Positions 17,983-25,547 of a stretch of 64,000 nucleotides of DNA are shown one piece after another. Position 1 is the stretch's first letter. Every line of letters begins with the position of its first letter. The position numbers were made by a program, and so were the translations under genes. This DNA is from an uncultured Microbacteriaceae bacterium (GTDB lineage Bacteria; Actinomycetota; Actinomycetes; Actinomycetales; Microbacteriaceae). The notes under the pieces were generated by a model. The model was not told the DNA's origin and made no database searches. It worked only from the letters and a program-made list of their open reading frames with translations. Where the stretch lies: positions 124,001 through 188,000 of the forward strand of contig CANKXX010000003.1 in the NCBI GenBank assembly GCA_947487835.1. Direction: 5' to 3'.

Positions 17983-18321
17983 GTGAACGACTCACCCGCG
18001 CGCGACGAGCTCCCGCTGCCGGACTACGACCACATCCCGCTCGGCACGCTTCCCATGCGGATCACCGCACTCGACGAGTCCGGCATCGGGCAGCTGCTCG
18101 CCTACGAACGGGCACACGGCGACCGGCTCCCCGTGGTGCAGGTCCTCGAGCACCGGCTGGAGGCGTTGCAGAACGGGGCGGAGCCGAGCGGCACCGTACC
18201 GGAGACCCTCCCGGAGGTCAGCCAGAGCCAGACCGGCTCGCCGGTGAGCCCCGCGACCTCGGGACCGCCGATGAACCCGCCCTCGCACGGCGACCCGACC
18301 AACCCCGCCCAGCCGCGCTGA
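17983..18321 (+). CDS. Small conserved actinobacterial protein (DUF8129-like)
   Basis: A 112-residue protein. Residues about 10-60 (LPDYDHIPLGTLPMRITALD, then LLAYERAHGDRLPVVQVLEHRLEAL) match a short helical domain found at the end of many actinobacterial lipid-droplet-associated or hypothetical proteins. The rest is Pro/Ser/Gly-rich and probably unfolded. GTG 17983 has a near-ideal AAGGAGG seven bases upstream. No signal peptide or membrane helix. It lies 127 bp after the LuxR gene and is convergent with rplJ-rplL behind two hairpins. Function unknown. Confidence 0.75.
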   Translation: MNDSPARDELPLPDYDHIPLGTLPMRITALDESGIGQLLAYERAHGDRLPVVQVLEHRLEALQNGAEPSGTVPETLPEVSQSQTGSPVSPATSGPPMNPPSHGDPTNPAQPR

Positions 18322-18344
18322 CCGCGGGACTCCGAAGCAGGGAA

Positions 18345-18390
18345 CACGAAGAGGGGTGCCGTTCCGGAAGGAACGGCGCCCCTCTTCGTG
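18345..18390. terminator. Bidirectional terminator hairpin A
   Basis: A 21-bp stem with one G-U pair closes on a GGAA tetraloop (18366-18369); the left arm starts CACGAAGAGGGG. It lies between the small plus-strand gene and rplL on the minus strand, and reads as a stem in both directions. Confidence 0.8.
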
Positions 18391-18420
18391 CTCACCCCGG
18401 TGCTGATCCCGCGGGCGCGA

Positions 18421-18458
18421 CGAAGGGCGCCGTCCCGTTGCCGGAACGACGCCCTTCG
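18421..18458. terminator. Terminator hairpin B of rplJL
   Basis: A 17-bp stem with two wobble or mismatched positions, left arm CGAAGGGCGCCGTCCCG, loop TTGC. It resembles hairpin A in its GAAGGG..GCCGT core and lies 47 bp past the rplL stop. Confidence 0.65.
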
Positions 18459-18505
18459 CATCGTGCGTGCCCCTGTTCGGAGCGTGCCCCTTCAGGGGCA
18501 GGGAA

Positions 18506-18889
18506 CTACTTGAGGGTGACGGTAGCGCCGGCGCCCTCGAGCTGAGCCTTGGCCTTCTCGGCGGCCTCCTTGTTCGCACCCTCGAGCACGGCCTTGGGGG
18601 CGCCGTCAACGAGAGCCTTCGCCTCACCGAGACCGAGGCTGGTGAGCGCGCGCACCTCCTTGATGACCTGGATCTTCTTGTCGCCGGCAGCCTCGAGGAT
18701 GACGTCGAACGCGGTCTGCTCCTCGACCTCCTCAGCGGGGGCGGCAGCGCCACCGGCAGCCGCGACGGCGACCGGGGCAGCAGCGGTGACCTCGAAGACC
18801 TCTTCGAACTTCTTGACGAAGTCGCTGAGCTCGATGAGCGTGAGCTCCTTGAAGGCGTCGATGAGCTCGTCGTTGGACAGCTTTGCCAT
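18506..18889 (-). CDS. rplL: 50S ribosomal protein L7/L12
   Basis: The 127-residue L7/L12 stalk protein. It has the N-terminal dimerisation part ([20 protein letters not shown]), an Ala/Val-rich hinge at about 40-58, and the C-terminal factor-binding domain with [20 protein letters not shown]. It recruits elongation factors to the ribosome. ATG 18889 has AGGAGA upstream; an in-frame ATG 33 bases earlier lies between the genes and lacks the conserved start. Downstream of rplJ by 75 bp, as in nearly all bacteria, and controlled with it by the L10 leader. Confidence 0.98.
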   Translation of the reverse strand: MAKLSNDELIDAFKELTLIELSDFVKKFEEVFEVTAAAPVAVAAAGGAAAPAEEVEEQTAFDVILEAAGDKKIQVIKEVRALTSLGLGEAKALVDGAPKAVLEGANKEAAEKAKAQLEGAGATVTLK

Positions 18890-18964
18890 GGGTTTCTCCT
18901 TAGTGTGTGTGGTTTGTGTCAACCGCGGAAGGCGATCCGCTCCCGGAACGGGAGCGGGGGATCC

Positions 18965-19477
18965 TTACGCGGACTCCTGCTTCTCGCGCAGCGCCTCGAC
19001 GGTGCGGACCGCCTGGGACAGCGGTGCGGTGAACAGATATGCGGCACCGAACAGCGAGGCCTTGAAGGCGCCGGCAAGCTTGCCGAGCAGAACTTCGCGG
19101 GACTCGAGGTCGGCGAGCTTGCGAACCTCGTCCGCGGTCAGCGGGTTACCGTCGAAGTAACCGCCCTTGACCACGAGCTGAGGGTTGGCCTTGGCGAAGT
19201 CGCGCAGACCCTTCGCAACGGCGACGGTGTCGCCGTGCACGAACGCGATGGCGGACGGACCGGCGAGCTCCTCGTCGAACGACGAGATGCCGGCCTGGTT
19301 CGCCGCGATCTTGGTCAGCGTGTTCTTCACCACGGCGTATTCGGCGTGCTCACCGATGTTCTTGCGCAGCTGCTTGAGCTGGGCAACGGTGAGGCCGCGG
19401 TACTCGGTCAGCAGAACGGCGTTCGAGTCACGGAAGTTCTCCGTGAGCTCGGCGACCGTGGCTTCCTTGTTCGCCAT
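18965..19477 (-). CDS. rplJ: 50S ribosomal protein L10
   Basis: The 170-residue L10, the base of the L7/L12 stalk. The N-terminal rRNA-binding domain contains [19 protein letters not shown] and [10 protein letters not shown]; the C-terminal helix that binds L12 dimers ends [18 protein letters not shown] 19477 starts the conserved [13 protein letters not shown]; the reading frame's upstream extension reads through the leader and is not protein. Expression should be autoregulated by the L10-L12 complex on the leader RNA. L11/L1 genes are not adjacent here. Confidence 0.98.
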   Translation of the reverse strand: MANKEATVAELTENFRDSNAVLLTEYRGLTVAQLKQLRKNIGEHAEYAVVKNTLTKIAANQAGISSFDEELAGPSAIAFVHGDTVAVAKGLRDFAKANPQLVVKGGYFDGNPLTADEVRKLADLESREVLLGKLAGAFKASLFGAAYLFTAPLSQAVRTVEALREKQESA

Positions 19478-19716
19478 GGCGCTCCTCTCTAATACGTCCA
19501 GTCCTCTCCCCATCGAGAAGGATGAAGGGAGGAATGCCGGCAGCCCCGGGCCCGACACGAAAAAAGCTCCGGCACAGGAGGCCGGAGCTGGAAGAGGAGG
19601 AGCGGTTTCCCGCGGTATCTCGTTGCTACGATCACCTGCGCTGGTCGTTTCTGTGAGGAAACCTTCGATCGGCGACCCGTTCACACGGGCACGCCGATAA
19701 CCGGCGGTCTTTGGCT
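19478..19716 (-). ncRNA. L10 (rplJ-rplL) autoregulatory leader RNA
   Basis: About 240 bases of untranslated minus-strand sequence precede rplJ and contain several pairable segments, ending in an intrinsic terminator at 19589-19557. This arrangement matches ribosomal protein L10 leaders, where L10-L12 binding decides read-through. A -10-like TAGAGT at 19728-19723 would place the start near 19716. The exact L10-binding fold was not verified. Confidence 0.65.
19557..19589 (-). terminator. Intrinsic attenuator in the rplJ leader
   Basis: On the minus strand AGCTCCGGC, a 7-nt loop, GCCGGAGCT and then TTTTT: a classical rho-independent terminator. It lies 80 bp upstream of rplJ, inside its leader, and no same-strand gene precedes it, so it must act as an attenuator. 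Confidence 0.85.
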
Positions 19717-19795
19717 TCGTAGACTCTAACACAGCCGGGACGGAGGGGAAACTTCGCGCCGCAGGCGGGCGGCGGGGGCAACTCAATGCACGCCA

Positions 19796-19813
19796 AGTGC
19801 ACTATGCTGCACT
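19796..19813 (+). promoter_or_regulatory. Inverted repeat over a putative -10 of the EamA gene
   Basis: A perfect repeat, AGTGCA-N6-TGCACT, contains a -10-like TATGCT (19803-19808). A further TGCAC lies 11 bp upstream of the left half-site. An ATG begins at 19815, the expected transcript start. A repressor site over a leaderless start is plausible. Confidence 0.4.
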
Positions 19814-19814
19814 G

Positions 19815-19877
19815 ATGACGTCGTCCCTTCTGCCTGCCGCATCACCCGCGCGCGTCCGCCCTGGATGGCCGGCGTGA
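19815..19877 (+). CDS. Possible 20-residue leader peptide
   Basis: A short frame of 20 codons starts with an ATG at the expected transcript start and ends in TGA within GTGA, so its stop overlaps GTG 19874, an in-frame start of the EamA transporter. The peptide (Ser/Pro/Arg-rich, ending RPGWPA) has no recognisable feature. It may couple translation into the transporter gene or be chance. Confidence 0.3.
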   Translation: MTSSLLPAASPARVRPGWPA

Positions 19878-20800
19878 GCGCAACGCGCGCGCCGGCTCCG
19901 CCGTGGGCCCTCGCGGTCGCGGCGATGCTCTCGGTCCAGCTCGGCGCGGCGCTGTCCGTAGGGCTCATGTCCGAGGTCGGGCCGGCGGGCACGGCGTGGC
20001 TGAGGCTGACCGCCGGCGCCCTGATCTTCCTCGCGCTGGCGCGCCCGCCCCTGCGCGCCGTCCGGCGCCGGGACGTCGCCCCCCTGATCGGCCTCGGCGT
20101 GACCACGGGACTCGTTACGGTCGCGTTCCTCTCGGCGATCGAGCGCATCCCCCTCGGCACGGCGGTGGCGATCGAGTTCCTCGGACCGCTGACCGTCGCG
20201 GCCGTCCGCAGCCGGAACCGGCGCTCGCTGGCCTGGCCCGCGCTCGCCCTCGTCGGCGTCGTGCTGCTCACCGAACCCTGGCGCGGCGAGGTCAACCTCC
20301 CCGGCGTCGGATTCGCGGCCCTCGCCGCCCTGGGCTGGGGCTCCTACATCCTCCTGACCCAGCGCGTCGGCGACCGCTTCAGCGGGATCGGCGCCCTGTC
20401 GATCACCATCCCCATCGCCGCCGCGACGGCCGCCGTCGTCGGCGTCCCGTCGGCCGTCGGACAGCTGACCGTCCCCGTGCTCGCCACCGCCGTCGGCCTC
20501 GCCGTGCTGCTCCCGGTGCTCCCCTACGCGCTCGAGATGCTCGCGCTGCGGCGCATGACGCCGACCGCCTTCGGGACCCTGATGGCGCTCGAGCCGGCCA
20601 TCGGCCTGCTGCTCGGTCTGCTCGTGCTGGGGCAGACTCCATCGCCGACCCAGCTGGTGGGCATCCTGCTCGTGGTCCTCGCGGGCGCCGCCGCCCAGCG
20701 CGGCGGCCGGCGAGCTCCAGATCCCGACCCGGATCCGGAGCCGGTGCACGCCGACGTCGGCCTGCCCGCCGAGCCCTCGGGGCACACCGGGCCCTCGTGA
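19865..20800 (+). CDS. EamA/RhtA-family exporter
   Basis: A 311-residue membrane protein with ten predicted helices in two EamA repeats (about 12-140 and 150-285). The second repeat ends TAFGTLMALEPAIGLLLGLL, a typical EamA segment. The family exports amino acids such as threonine/homoserine (RhtA) or other metabolites; the substrate is unknown. The C-terminal 35 residues are Asp/Pro-rich (PDPDPDPEP) and probably cytoplasmic. ATG 19865 has no ribosome site; GTG 19874, overlapping the stop of a possible leader peptide, is as likely. Divergent from rplJ. Confidence 0.88.
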   Translation: MAGVSATRAPAPPWALAVAAMLSVQLGAALSVGLMSEVGPAGTAWLRLTAGALIFLALARPPLRAVRRRDVAPLIGLGVTTGLVTVAFLSAIERIPLGTAVAIEFLGPLTVAAVRSRNRRSLAWPALALVGVVLLTEPWRGEVNLPGVGFAALAALGWGSYILLTQRVGDRFSGIGALSITIPIAAATAAVVGVPSAVGQLTVPVLATAVGLAVLLPVLPYALEMLALRRMTPTAFGTLMALEPAIGLLLGLLVLGQTPSPTQLVGILLVVLAGAAAQRGGRRAPDPDPDPEPVHADVGLPAEPSGHTGPS

Positions 20801-20840
20801 CCCGACAGGCCAGGGAACGGGATGCGGGCCGGCCGGACCG

Positions 20841-22295
20841 CTACTTCCGGTCGGCCGCGGGGCTGCTGGAGAGCGGCTCCGCGATGTCCTCGAGGGATCG
20901 GTTCGCCGCCTCGACGCCGATGACCGCCTCGACGAGGCCGGCCGCGATCATCAGGCCGGCGCCGATGTAGTAGCCGATCACCACCTGGTGCAGCCCCTGC
21001 TCGATGAACTGGCCGAAGAGGATCGGGCCGATGATGCCGCCGAGACCGGTGCCCACGGCGTAGAAGAAGGCGATCGCCATGGCCCGCGTCTCCATCGGGA
21101 AGATCTCGCTCACCGTGAGGTAGGCGGCGCTCGCCCCGGACGACGCGAAGAAGAACACCACGACCCACGCCGCCGTGAGCCACGTGGCGTCGAGCACGCC
21201 GCTGTCGAGCAGCATGCCCGTGACGATGAGGAGCACGCCGGACCCGGCGTAGCAGGTCGTGATCATGACCTTGCGGCCGATGCTGTCGAAGAACCGGCCG
21301 AGCAGCAGCGGACCGGCGAAGTTGCCAAGCGCGATGGGGACCAGGAACCACGGGGCCGTGGCCGTGGGTACGTCGAGCAGCTCGGTGAGCACCAGGGAGT
21401 ACGTGAAGAAGACGGAGTTGTAGAGGAAGGCCTGCCCGATGAACAGGGACAAGCCGAGCACGAAGCGCTTCGGGTACTTCGTGACCGCGACGCGCACGAT
21501 CTCGCCGAACCCGATGCTCTTGCGCTGGCGGATGGTGAGGTAACGGTCGGGCTCGTCGAGGTCCGTGCCCGTCTCGCGCTCGATCTCCTTCTCGATGCCG
21601 GTGACCAGCTTCTCGGCCTCCTCGTCGTGCCCGTGGATGAACATCCATCGCGGCGACTCCGGCACGTTGCGGCGCACCAGCAGGATGACGAGGCCGAAGA
21701 TGGCCCCGAGTCCGAAGGCGAAGCGCCAACCCAGGTCGGCGGCGAAGAAGTCCTCGTTGAGCAGGATCACCGAGACGACGGCGCCGAACGCGGCGCCGAG
21801 CCAGTACGAGCCGTTGATCGCGAGGTCGACGAGGCCGCGGCGTCGCGCCGGGATGAGCTCGTCGATCGCCGAGTTGATGGCGGCGTACTCGCCGCCGATG
21901 CCGGCGCCCGTGAAGAACCGGCAGATGAAGAAGAAGAGCGGTGTCGGCGCGAACGCCGTGGCCACCGTGGCGGCGAGGTACACGCCGAGCGTCAGCATGA
22001 AGAGCTTCTTCCGCCCGTACCGGTCGGTCAGATAGCCGAAGAAGAGGGATCCGGCGCAGGCACCCGCCACGTAGATCGCGGCCGCGAGCCCGATCTCGCC
22101 GGGGGTCAGGCCGAGCCCGCTGCTCTCCTCGGTGAGGCGGGAGCCGATCGCGCCGACGATGGTGACCTCGAGGCCGTCGAGGATCCAGACGGTGCCGAGC
22201 CCGACCACGATGAGCCAGTGCCATCGTGCCCAGGGGAGCCGGTCCATCCGGGCCGGAATGTTGGTGCGGATCTCCCCGAGTGTCGTCTCTGCCAC
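20841..22295 (-). CDS. MFS metabolite:H+ symporter
   Basis: A 484-residue MFS transporter with 12 predicted helices. Signature elements are WILDGLEVTIVG in helix 1, GYLTDRYGRKK in loop 2-3, FFTGAGIGGEYAA in helix 4, RRNVPESPRWMFIHG before a charged central loop (about 225-270), and GRFFDSIGRKV in loop 8-9. These place it with sugar-porter/aromatic-acid-like symporters; the solute is not identifiable. GTG 22295 has AAGGAG five bases upstream. It is convergent with the EamA gene and alone in its unit. Confidence 0.9.
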   Translation of the reverse strand: MAETTLGEIRTNIPARMDRLPWARWHWLIVVGLGTVWILDGLEVTIVGAIGSRLTEESSGLGLTPGEIGLAAAIYVAGACAGSLFFGYLTDRYGRKKLFMLTLGVYLAATVATAFAPTPLFFFICRFFTGAGIGGEYAAINSAIDELIPARRRGLVDLAINGSYWLGAAFGAVVSVILLNEDFFAADLGWRFAFGLGAIFGLVILLVRRNVPESPRWMFIHGHDEEAEKLVTGIEKEIERETGTDLDEPDRYLTIRQRKSIGFGEIVRVAVTKYPKRFVLGLSLFIGQAFLYNSVFFTYSLVLTELLDVPTATAPWFLVPIALGNFAGPLLLGRFFDSIGRKVMITTCYAGSGVLLIVTGMLLDSGVLDATWLTAAWVVVFFFASSGASAAYLTVSEIFPMETRAMAIAFFYAVGTGLGGIIGPILFGQFIEQGLHQVVIGYYIGAGLMIAAGLVEAVIGVEAANRSLEDIAEPLSSSPAADRK

Positions 22296-22389
22296 CTGCG
22301 CTCCTTCGTCTCGGGCCAGACGCTACTCCCGGCGCGTTTCGGAAGCGAGGAAACCGTCTCCCCTAATCCGCCCGCTCTCTCTCCGCTCC

Positions 22390-22475
22390 TGTTCCGAATT
22401 CAGGCTGTACGGCGACACGCCGCGTTCCGAGGGGTCGAAACGCGGCGTGTCGCAGCTGGGCCTGAATGGTGAACG
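22390..22475. repeat. Dispersed palindrome, family I, copy 2
   Basis: Same element as 1531-1616. The left arm again begins TGTTCCGAATTCAGGCTG and leads to GCGACACGCCGCGTT; the right arm is its near-perfect complement ending at about 22475. The central stem differs in sequence from copy 1 while staying self-complementary, which points to selection for the hairpin rather than a recent copy. It lies between two same-strand genes. Confidence 0.85.
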
Positions 22476-22515
22476 GGTCGGATGCGCGGGATCCGGGACT
22501 GGATCCGGGTCCGGG

Positions 22516-23493
22516 CTAGAAGCCCTCCGGCTCGTGCGGCACGTACTCGGCCTCCAGCGCGGCGATCTCCTCCGGCGTGAGCACCACGTCGAGGGACGCG
22601 ACGGCGTCGTCCAGCTGCTCGGGCTTCGTCACGCCGACGATGGGCGCGGTCACGACCGGGTTGGCGGAGACCCAGGCGAGGGCGACCTGGGCACGCGGGA
22701 TGCCGCGCGCGTCGGCCACCCGGGCGACGGCCGCGGCCACCCGCCGGTCCGACTCCTCCGACTGCCGGTACAGCGTCTTGCCGAACTGATCCGTCTCGCT
22801 GCGGGCGGTCGTCTCCTCCCAGTCGCGGGTGAGCCGGCCGCGCGCGAGCGGGCTCCAGGGCAGCACCCCGACGCCCTCGTCCGCGCAGAGCGGGTACATC
22901 TCGCGCTCCTCCTCGCGGTTCAGCAGGTTGTACTGATCCTGCATCGTCACGAAACTCGCCCAGCCGTTGGCCCGCTGCAGGTGCAGCGCCTTGGCGAACT
23001 GCCACGCCCACATCGAGGAGGCCCCGAGGTAGCGCACCTTGCCTACCCGCACGAGTCCGTCGAGCGTCTCGAGGGTTTCCTCGATCGGCGTCGCGGGGTC
23101 CCAGCGGTGGATCTGGTAGAGGTCGATGTAGTCGGTGCCCAGCCGGCGCAGGCTCTCGTCGACCTGCCACAGAATGTGCTTGCGGCTGAGGCCCTGCCCG
23201 TTCGGCCCGTCGGCCATGCGGCCGTGCACCTTCGTGGCGATCACGATCTCGTCCCGGGTGGCGTACTCGGCGAGCGCGCGGCCCACGATCTCCTCGCTCG
23301 ATCCCGCGGAGTAGACGTTCGCGGTGTCGAAGAAGGTGATGCCGGCCTCGACCGCCCGGCGGATCAGGGGTCGCGACGCCTCCTCGGTCAGGCTCCAGGG
23401 ATGCGCGCCCCGATCGGGCTCGCCGAAGCTCATGCAGCCGAGCGCGAGCGCGGAGACCTCGGTCCCCGTCGCGCCCAGCCGGACGTACCTCAC
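22516..23493 (-). CDS. Aldo/keto reductase
   Basis: A 325-residue (beta/alpha)8 NADPH-dependent oxidoreductase. The catalytic tetrad is visible: Asp and Tyr in FFDTANVYSAG (about 54-64), Lys in IATKVHG and His in YQIHRWD. It belongs to the YajO/YakC-like subgroup. The substrate is probably a sugar or aldehyde. GTG 23493 overlaps the stop of the upstream epimerase-like gene by four bases, so both are translated from one message and may act on the same sugar. No regulator is adjacent. Confidence 0.92.
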   Translation of the reverse strand: MRYVRLGATGTEVSALALGCMSFGEPDRGAHPWSLTEEASRPLIRRAVEAGITFFDTANVYSAGSSEEIVGRALAEYATRDEIVIATKVHGRMADGPNGQGLSRKHILWQVDESLRRLGTDYIDLYQIHRWDPATPIEETLETLDGLVRVGKVRYLGASSMWAWQFAKALHLQRANGWASFVTMQDQYNLLNREEEREMYPLCADEGVGVLPWSPLARGRLTRDWEETTARSETDQFGKTLYRQSEESDRRVAAAVARVADARGIPRAQVALAWVSANPVVTAPIVGVTKPEQLDDAVASLDVVLTPEEIAALEAEYVPHEPEGF

Positions 23494-24344
23494 GCGCCGC
23501 CCACGGCGTCGCGCCAGGAGTGCTGGGGCTGGTAGCCCAGGATGCGCTTCGCCTTGTCGATGGAGAGCAGGGTCTCGTGCTCCCCCAGCTCCTTGGTGAC
23601 GCGGACGTCGGGGAACACCTCGGCCGCGAGCGACGCGCTCGACCTGCTCATGACGGTGTCCTCCTCGGCGATGATGAACACCTCATAGCCCGTGCCCTGC
23701 CACTCGAGGGCCTTGAGCACGGCCTGGCCGCCGTCACGCCCGTCGATGTAGCCCCACAGGTTCCACCTGCGCTTCGACGCGTCGTCGTCGAAGGACGGGA
23801 ACTCCGCGTAGTCCTCGGGGTTCATGACGTTCGAGAACCGCAGGCCGACGACCTTCAGCTCGGGATCCCAGCGGGTGAGCTCCGTCACCATCGTCTCCTC
23901 GAGGTGCTTCACGAGCGAGTAGGTGCTGTTCGGCTGCGCCGGGTACTCCTCGTCGACCGGGATGTACGGCGGCGCGACGTCGAAGGGCAGGCCGAGCACG
24001 GTCTCGCTCGACGCGTGCACGATGTTCTTGATGCCCGCGCGCGACGCGGCCTTGAACACGTTGAACGACGACAGGATGTTGTTCGTGAAGGTCTCGATGT
24101 CGGTGCGCAGGCCCGGCGCAGGGATCGCGGCGAGGTGCACGAGCGCGTCGATGCTGTCGTAACGGTCGTCGACGCTGCTGAGCGCATCCACGACCTGCCC
24201 GTAATTCGTGAGGTCGACCTGGACGAAGTCCGGCCCCCGCTCCCCGATGCGATCGAGGTTGACGACCTCGTGACCCGCCTCCCGCAGGTAGGTGACGACG
24301 CTCCGCCCGAGCTTTCCGCTTCCGCCGGTGACTGCGATCCTCAT
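23490..24344 (-). CDS. NAD-dependent epimerase/dehydratase
   Basis: A 284-residue extended short-chain dehydrogenase. The Rossmann motif is TGGSGKLG at 6-13; the catalytic pair is Tyr and Lys in TYSLVKHLEE (about 151-160); HLAAIPAPG and ASSETVLG are typical of sugar epimerases. ATG 24344 has GGAAGGAG upstream; an upstream extension of the frame is rejected for lack of conservation with the motif start. It forms a coupled pair with the aldo/keto reductase. A paralogue of the same type lies at 50229-51113. The natural substrate is unknown. Confidence 0.9.
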   Translation of the reverse strand: MRIAVTGGSGKLGRSVVTYLREAGHEVVNLDRIGERGPDFVQVDLTNYGQVVDALSSVDDRYDSIDALVHLAAIPAPGLRTDIETFTNNILSSFNVFKAASRAGIKNIVHASSETVLGLPFDVAPPYIPVDEEYPAQPNSTYSLVKHLEETMVTELTRWDPELKVVGLRFSNVMNPEDYAEFPSFDDDASKRRWNLWGYIDGRDGGQAVLKALEWQGTGYEVFIIAEEDTVMSRSSASLAAEVFPDVRVTKELGEHETLLSIDKAKRILGYQPQHSWRDAVGGA

Positions 24345-24478
24345 GGCGCTCCTTCCGGAACGGCCGCCGTGGCCGGTCCTCGGCAAGTCTGGCACCGACC
24401 GCTGGCGAGTGACGGGCGGCGACTTGTAGGGTCGGCACGGCGGGCGCCTTGCGGGTGCCACCAGGAACAGGGGCGTTC

Positions 24479-25501
24479 ATGTCGACTACTTCCATCCGCT
24501 GGGGGATCCTCGGCGCCGGCGGCATCGCGCGCACGTTCGCGCGGGAGCTGCCGCACACCCGCACGGGCCGGCTGCAGGCGGTGGCCGCCCGCGACGCCGA
24601 CCGCGCCGAGACCCTGGCGCGGGAGTTCGACGCCCCGACCTCCTACGGCAGCTACGAGGAGATGCTCGCCGACGACCGCGTCGACGCCGTGTACATCGCC
24701 ACCGTGCACACCAACCACCACGAGTGGGCGGCCAAGGCGGCGGACGCCGGCAAGCACGTGCTGTGCGAGAAGCCCCTCGCCATCTCGGAGAGGTGGGCGC
24801 GGGAGGCGATCGACGCCGCGCGCCGGAACGGCGTGTTCCTCGCCGAGGCCTTCGCGTACCGGTTCTTCCCGCAGACCGAGACGCTCGTCGAGCTCGTGCG
24901 CTCCGGCGTCATCGGGCGCGTGCGCGAAGTCGACGCCCAGTACGTCTTCAGGGCGGATCACGACCCGGGGAGCCGTCTCTTCGATGCGGCCGTCGCCGGC
25001 GGCGGGATCCTCGACATCGGGTGCTACCCGGCGTCGATCACCCGGCTGATCGTCGGGGCGGCGCTCGGCCGCCCCTTCGCCGACCCTCTCACGGTCTCGG
25101 GGGCCGGCCACATCGGCGAGACGGGTGTCGACGAGTACGCGGTGGCTCAGCTCATCTTCGACGACGGCATCACCGCCACCCTCTCCGCCGGCATCCGGGT
25201 CGACGGCGAACGGCGGGTGCGCATCCTCGGCACGCGCGGGCGGATCGACGTCCCCTCGCCGTTCTCGGTGCGGAAGGGCGAGTCGTCCGAGATCCTCGTC
25301 TCGGCGATCGGCCGGCCCACCGAGCGGATCGAGGTGCAGCAGGTGCTGCAGTACGGACTCGAGGCGGATGCGGTGGGCGACCGGGGGGATGCGCTCGAGG
25401 CGCCGCAGATGAGCTGGGAGGACTCGCTCGGCAACGCGCGTCTGCTCGACGCCTGGCGGGCCGAGCTCGGCCTCGTCTACCCGGTCGAGCGCCTGCCCTG
25501 A
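24479..25501 (+). CDS. Gfo/Idh/MocA-family dehydrogenase
   Basis: A 340-residue NAD(P)-dependent dehydrogenase of the glucose-fructose oxidoreductase/inositol dehydrogenase family. The N-terminal nucleotide fold has GILGAGGIARTF (8-19), the family CEKPLAI motif (about 98-104) supplies the catalytic Lys, and the C-terminal sheet domain contains DIGCYPASITRL. ATG 24479 follows AGGGGC. It is divergent from the epimerase/aldo-keto pair, which suggests a shared sugar or polyol pathway, but the substrate is not determined. Confidence 0.9.
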   Translation: MSTTSIRWGILGAGGIARTFARELPHTRTGRLQAVAARDADRAETLAREFDAPTSYGSYEEMLADDRVDAVYIATVHTNHHEWAAKAADAGKHVLCEKPLAISERWAREAIDAARRNGVFLAEAFAYRFFPQTETLVELVRSGVIGRVREVDAQYVFRADHDPGSRLFDAAVAGGGILDIGCYPASITRLIVGAALGRPFADPLTVSGAGHIGETGVDEYAVAQLIFDDGITATLSAGIRVDGERRVRILGTRGRIDVPSPFSVRKGESSEILVSAIGRPTERIEVQQVLQYGLEADAVGDRGDALEAPQMSWEDSLGNARLLDAWRAELGLVYPVERLP

Positions 25502-25547
25502 CCTCTCTACCCTGACCCCGTGCCCCGCCGGGCGGCCCGGACGGGGC

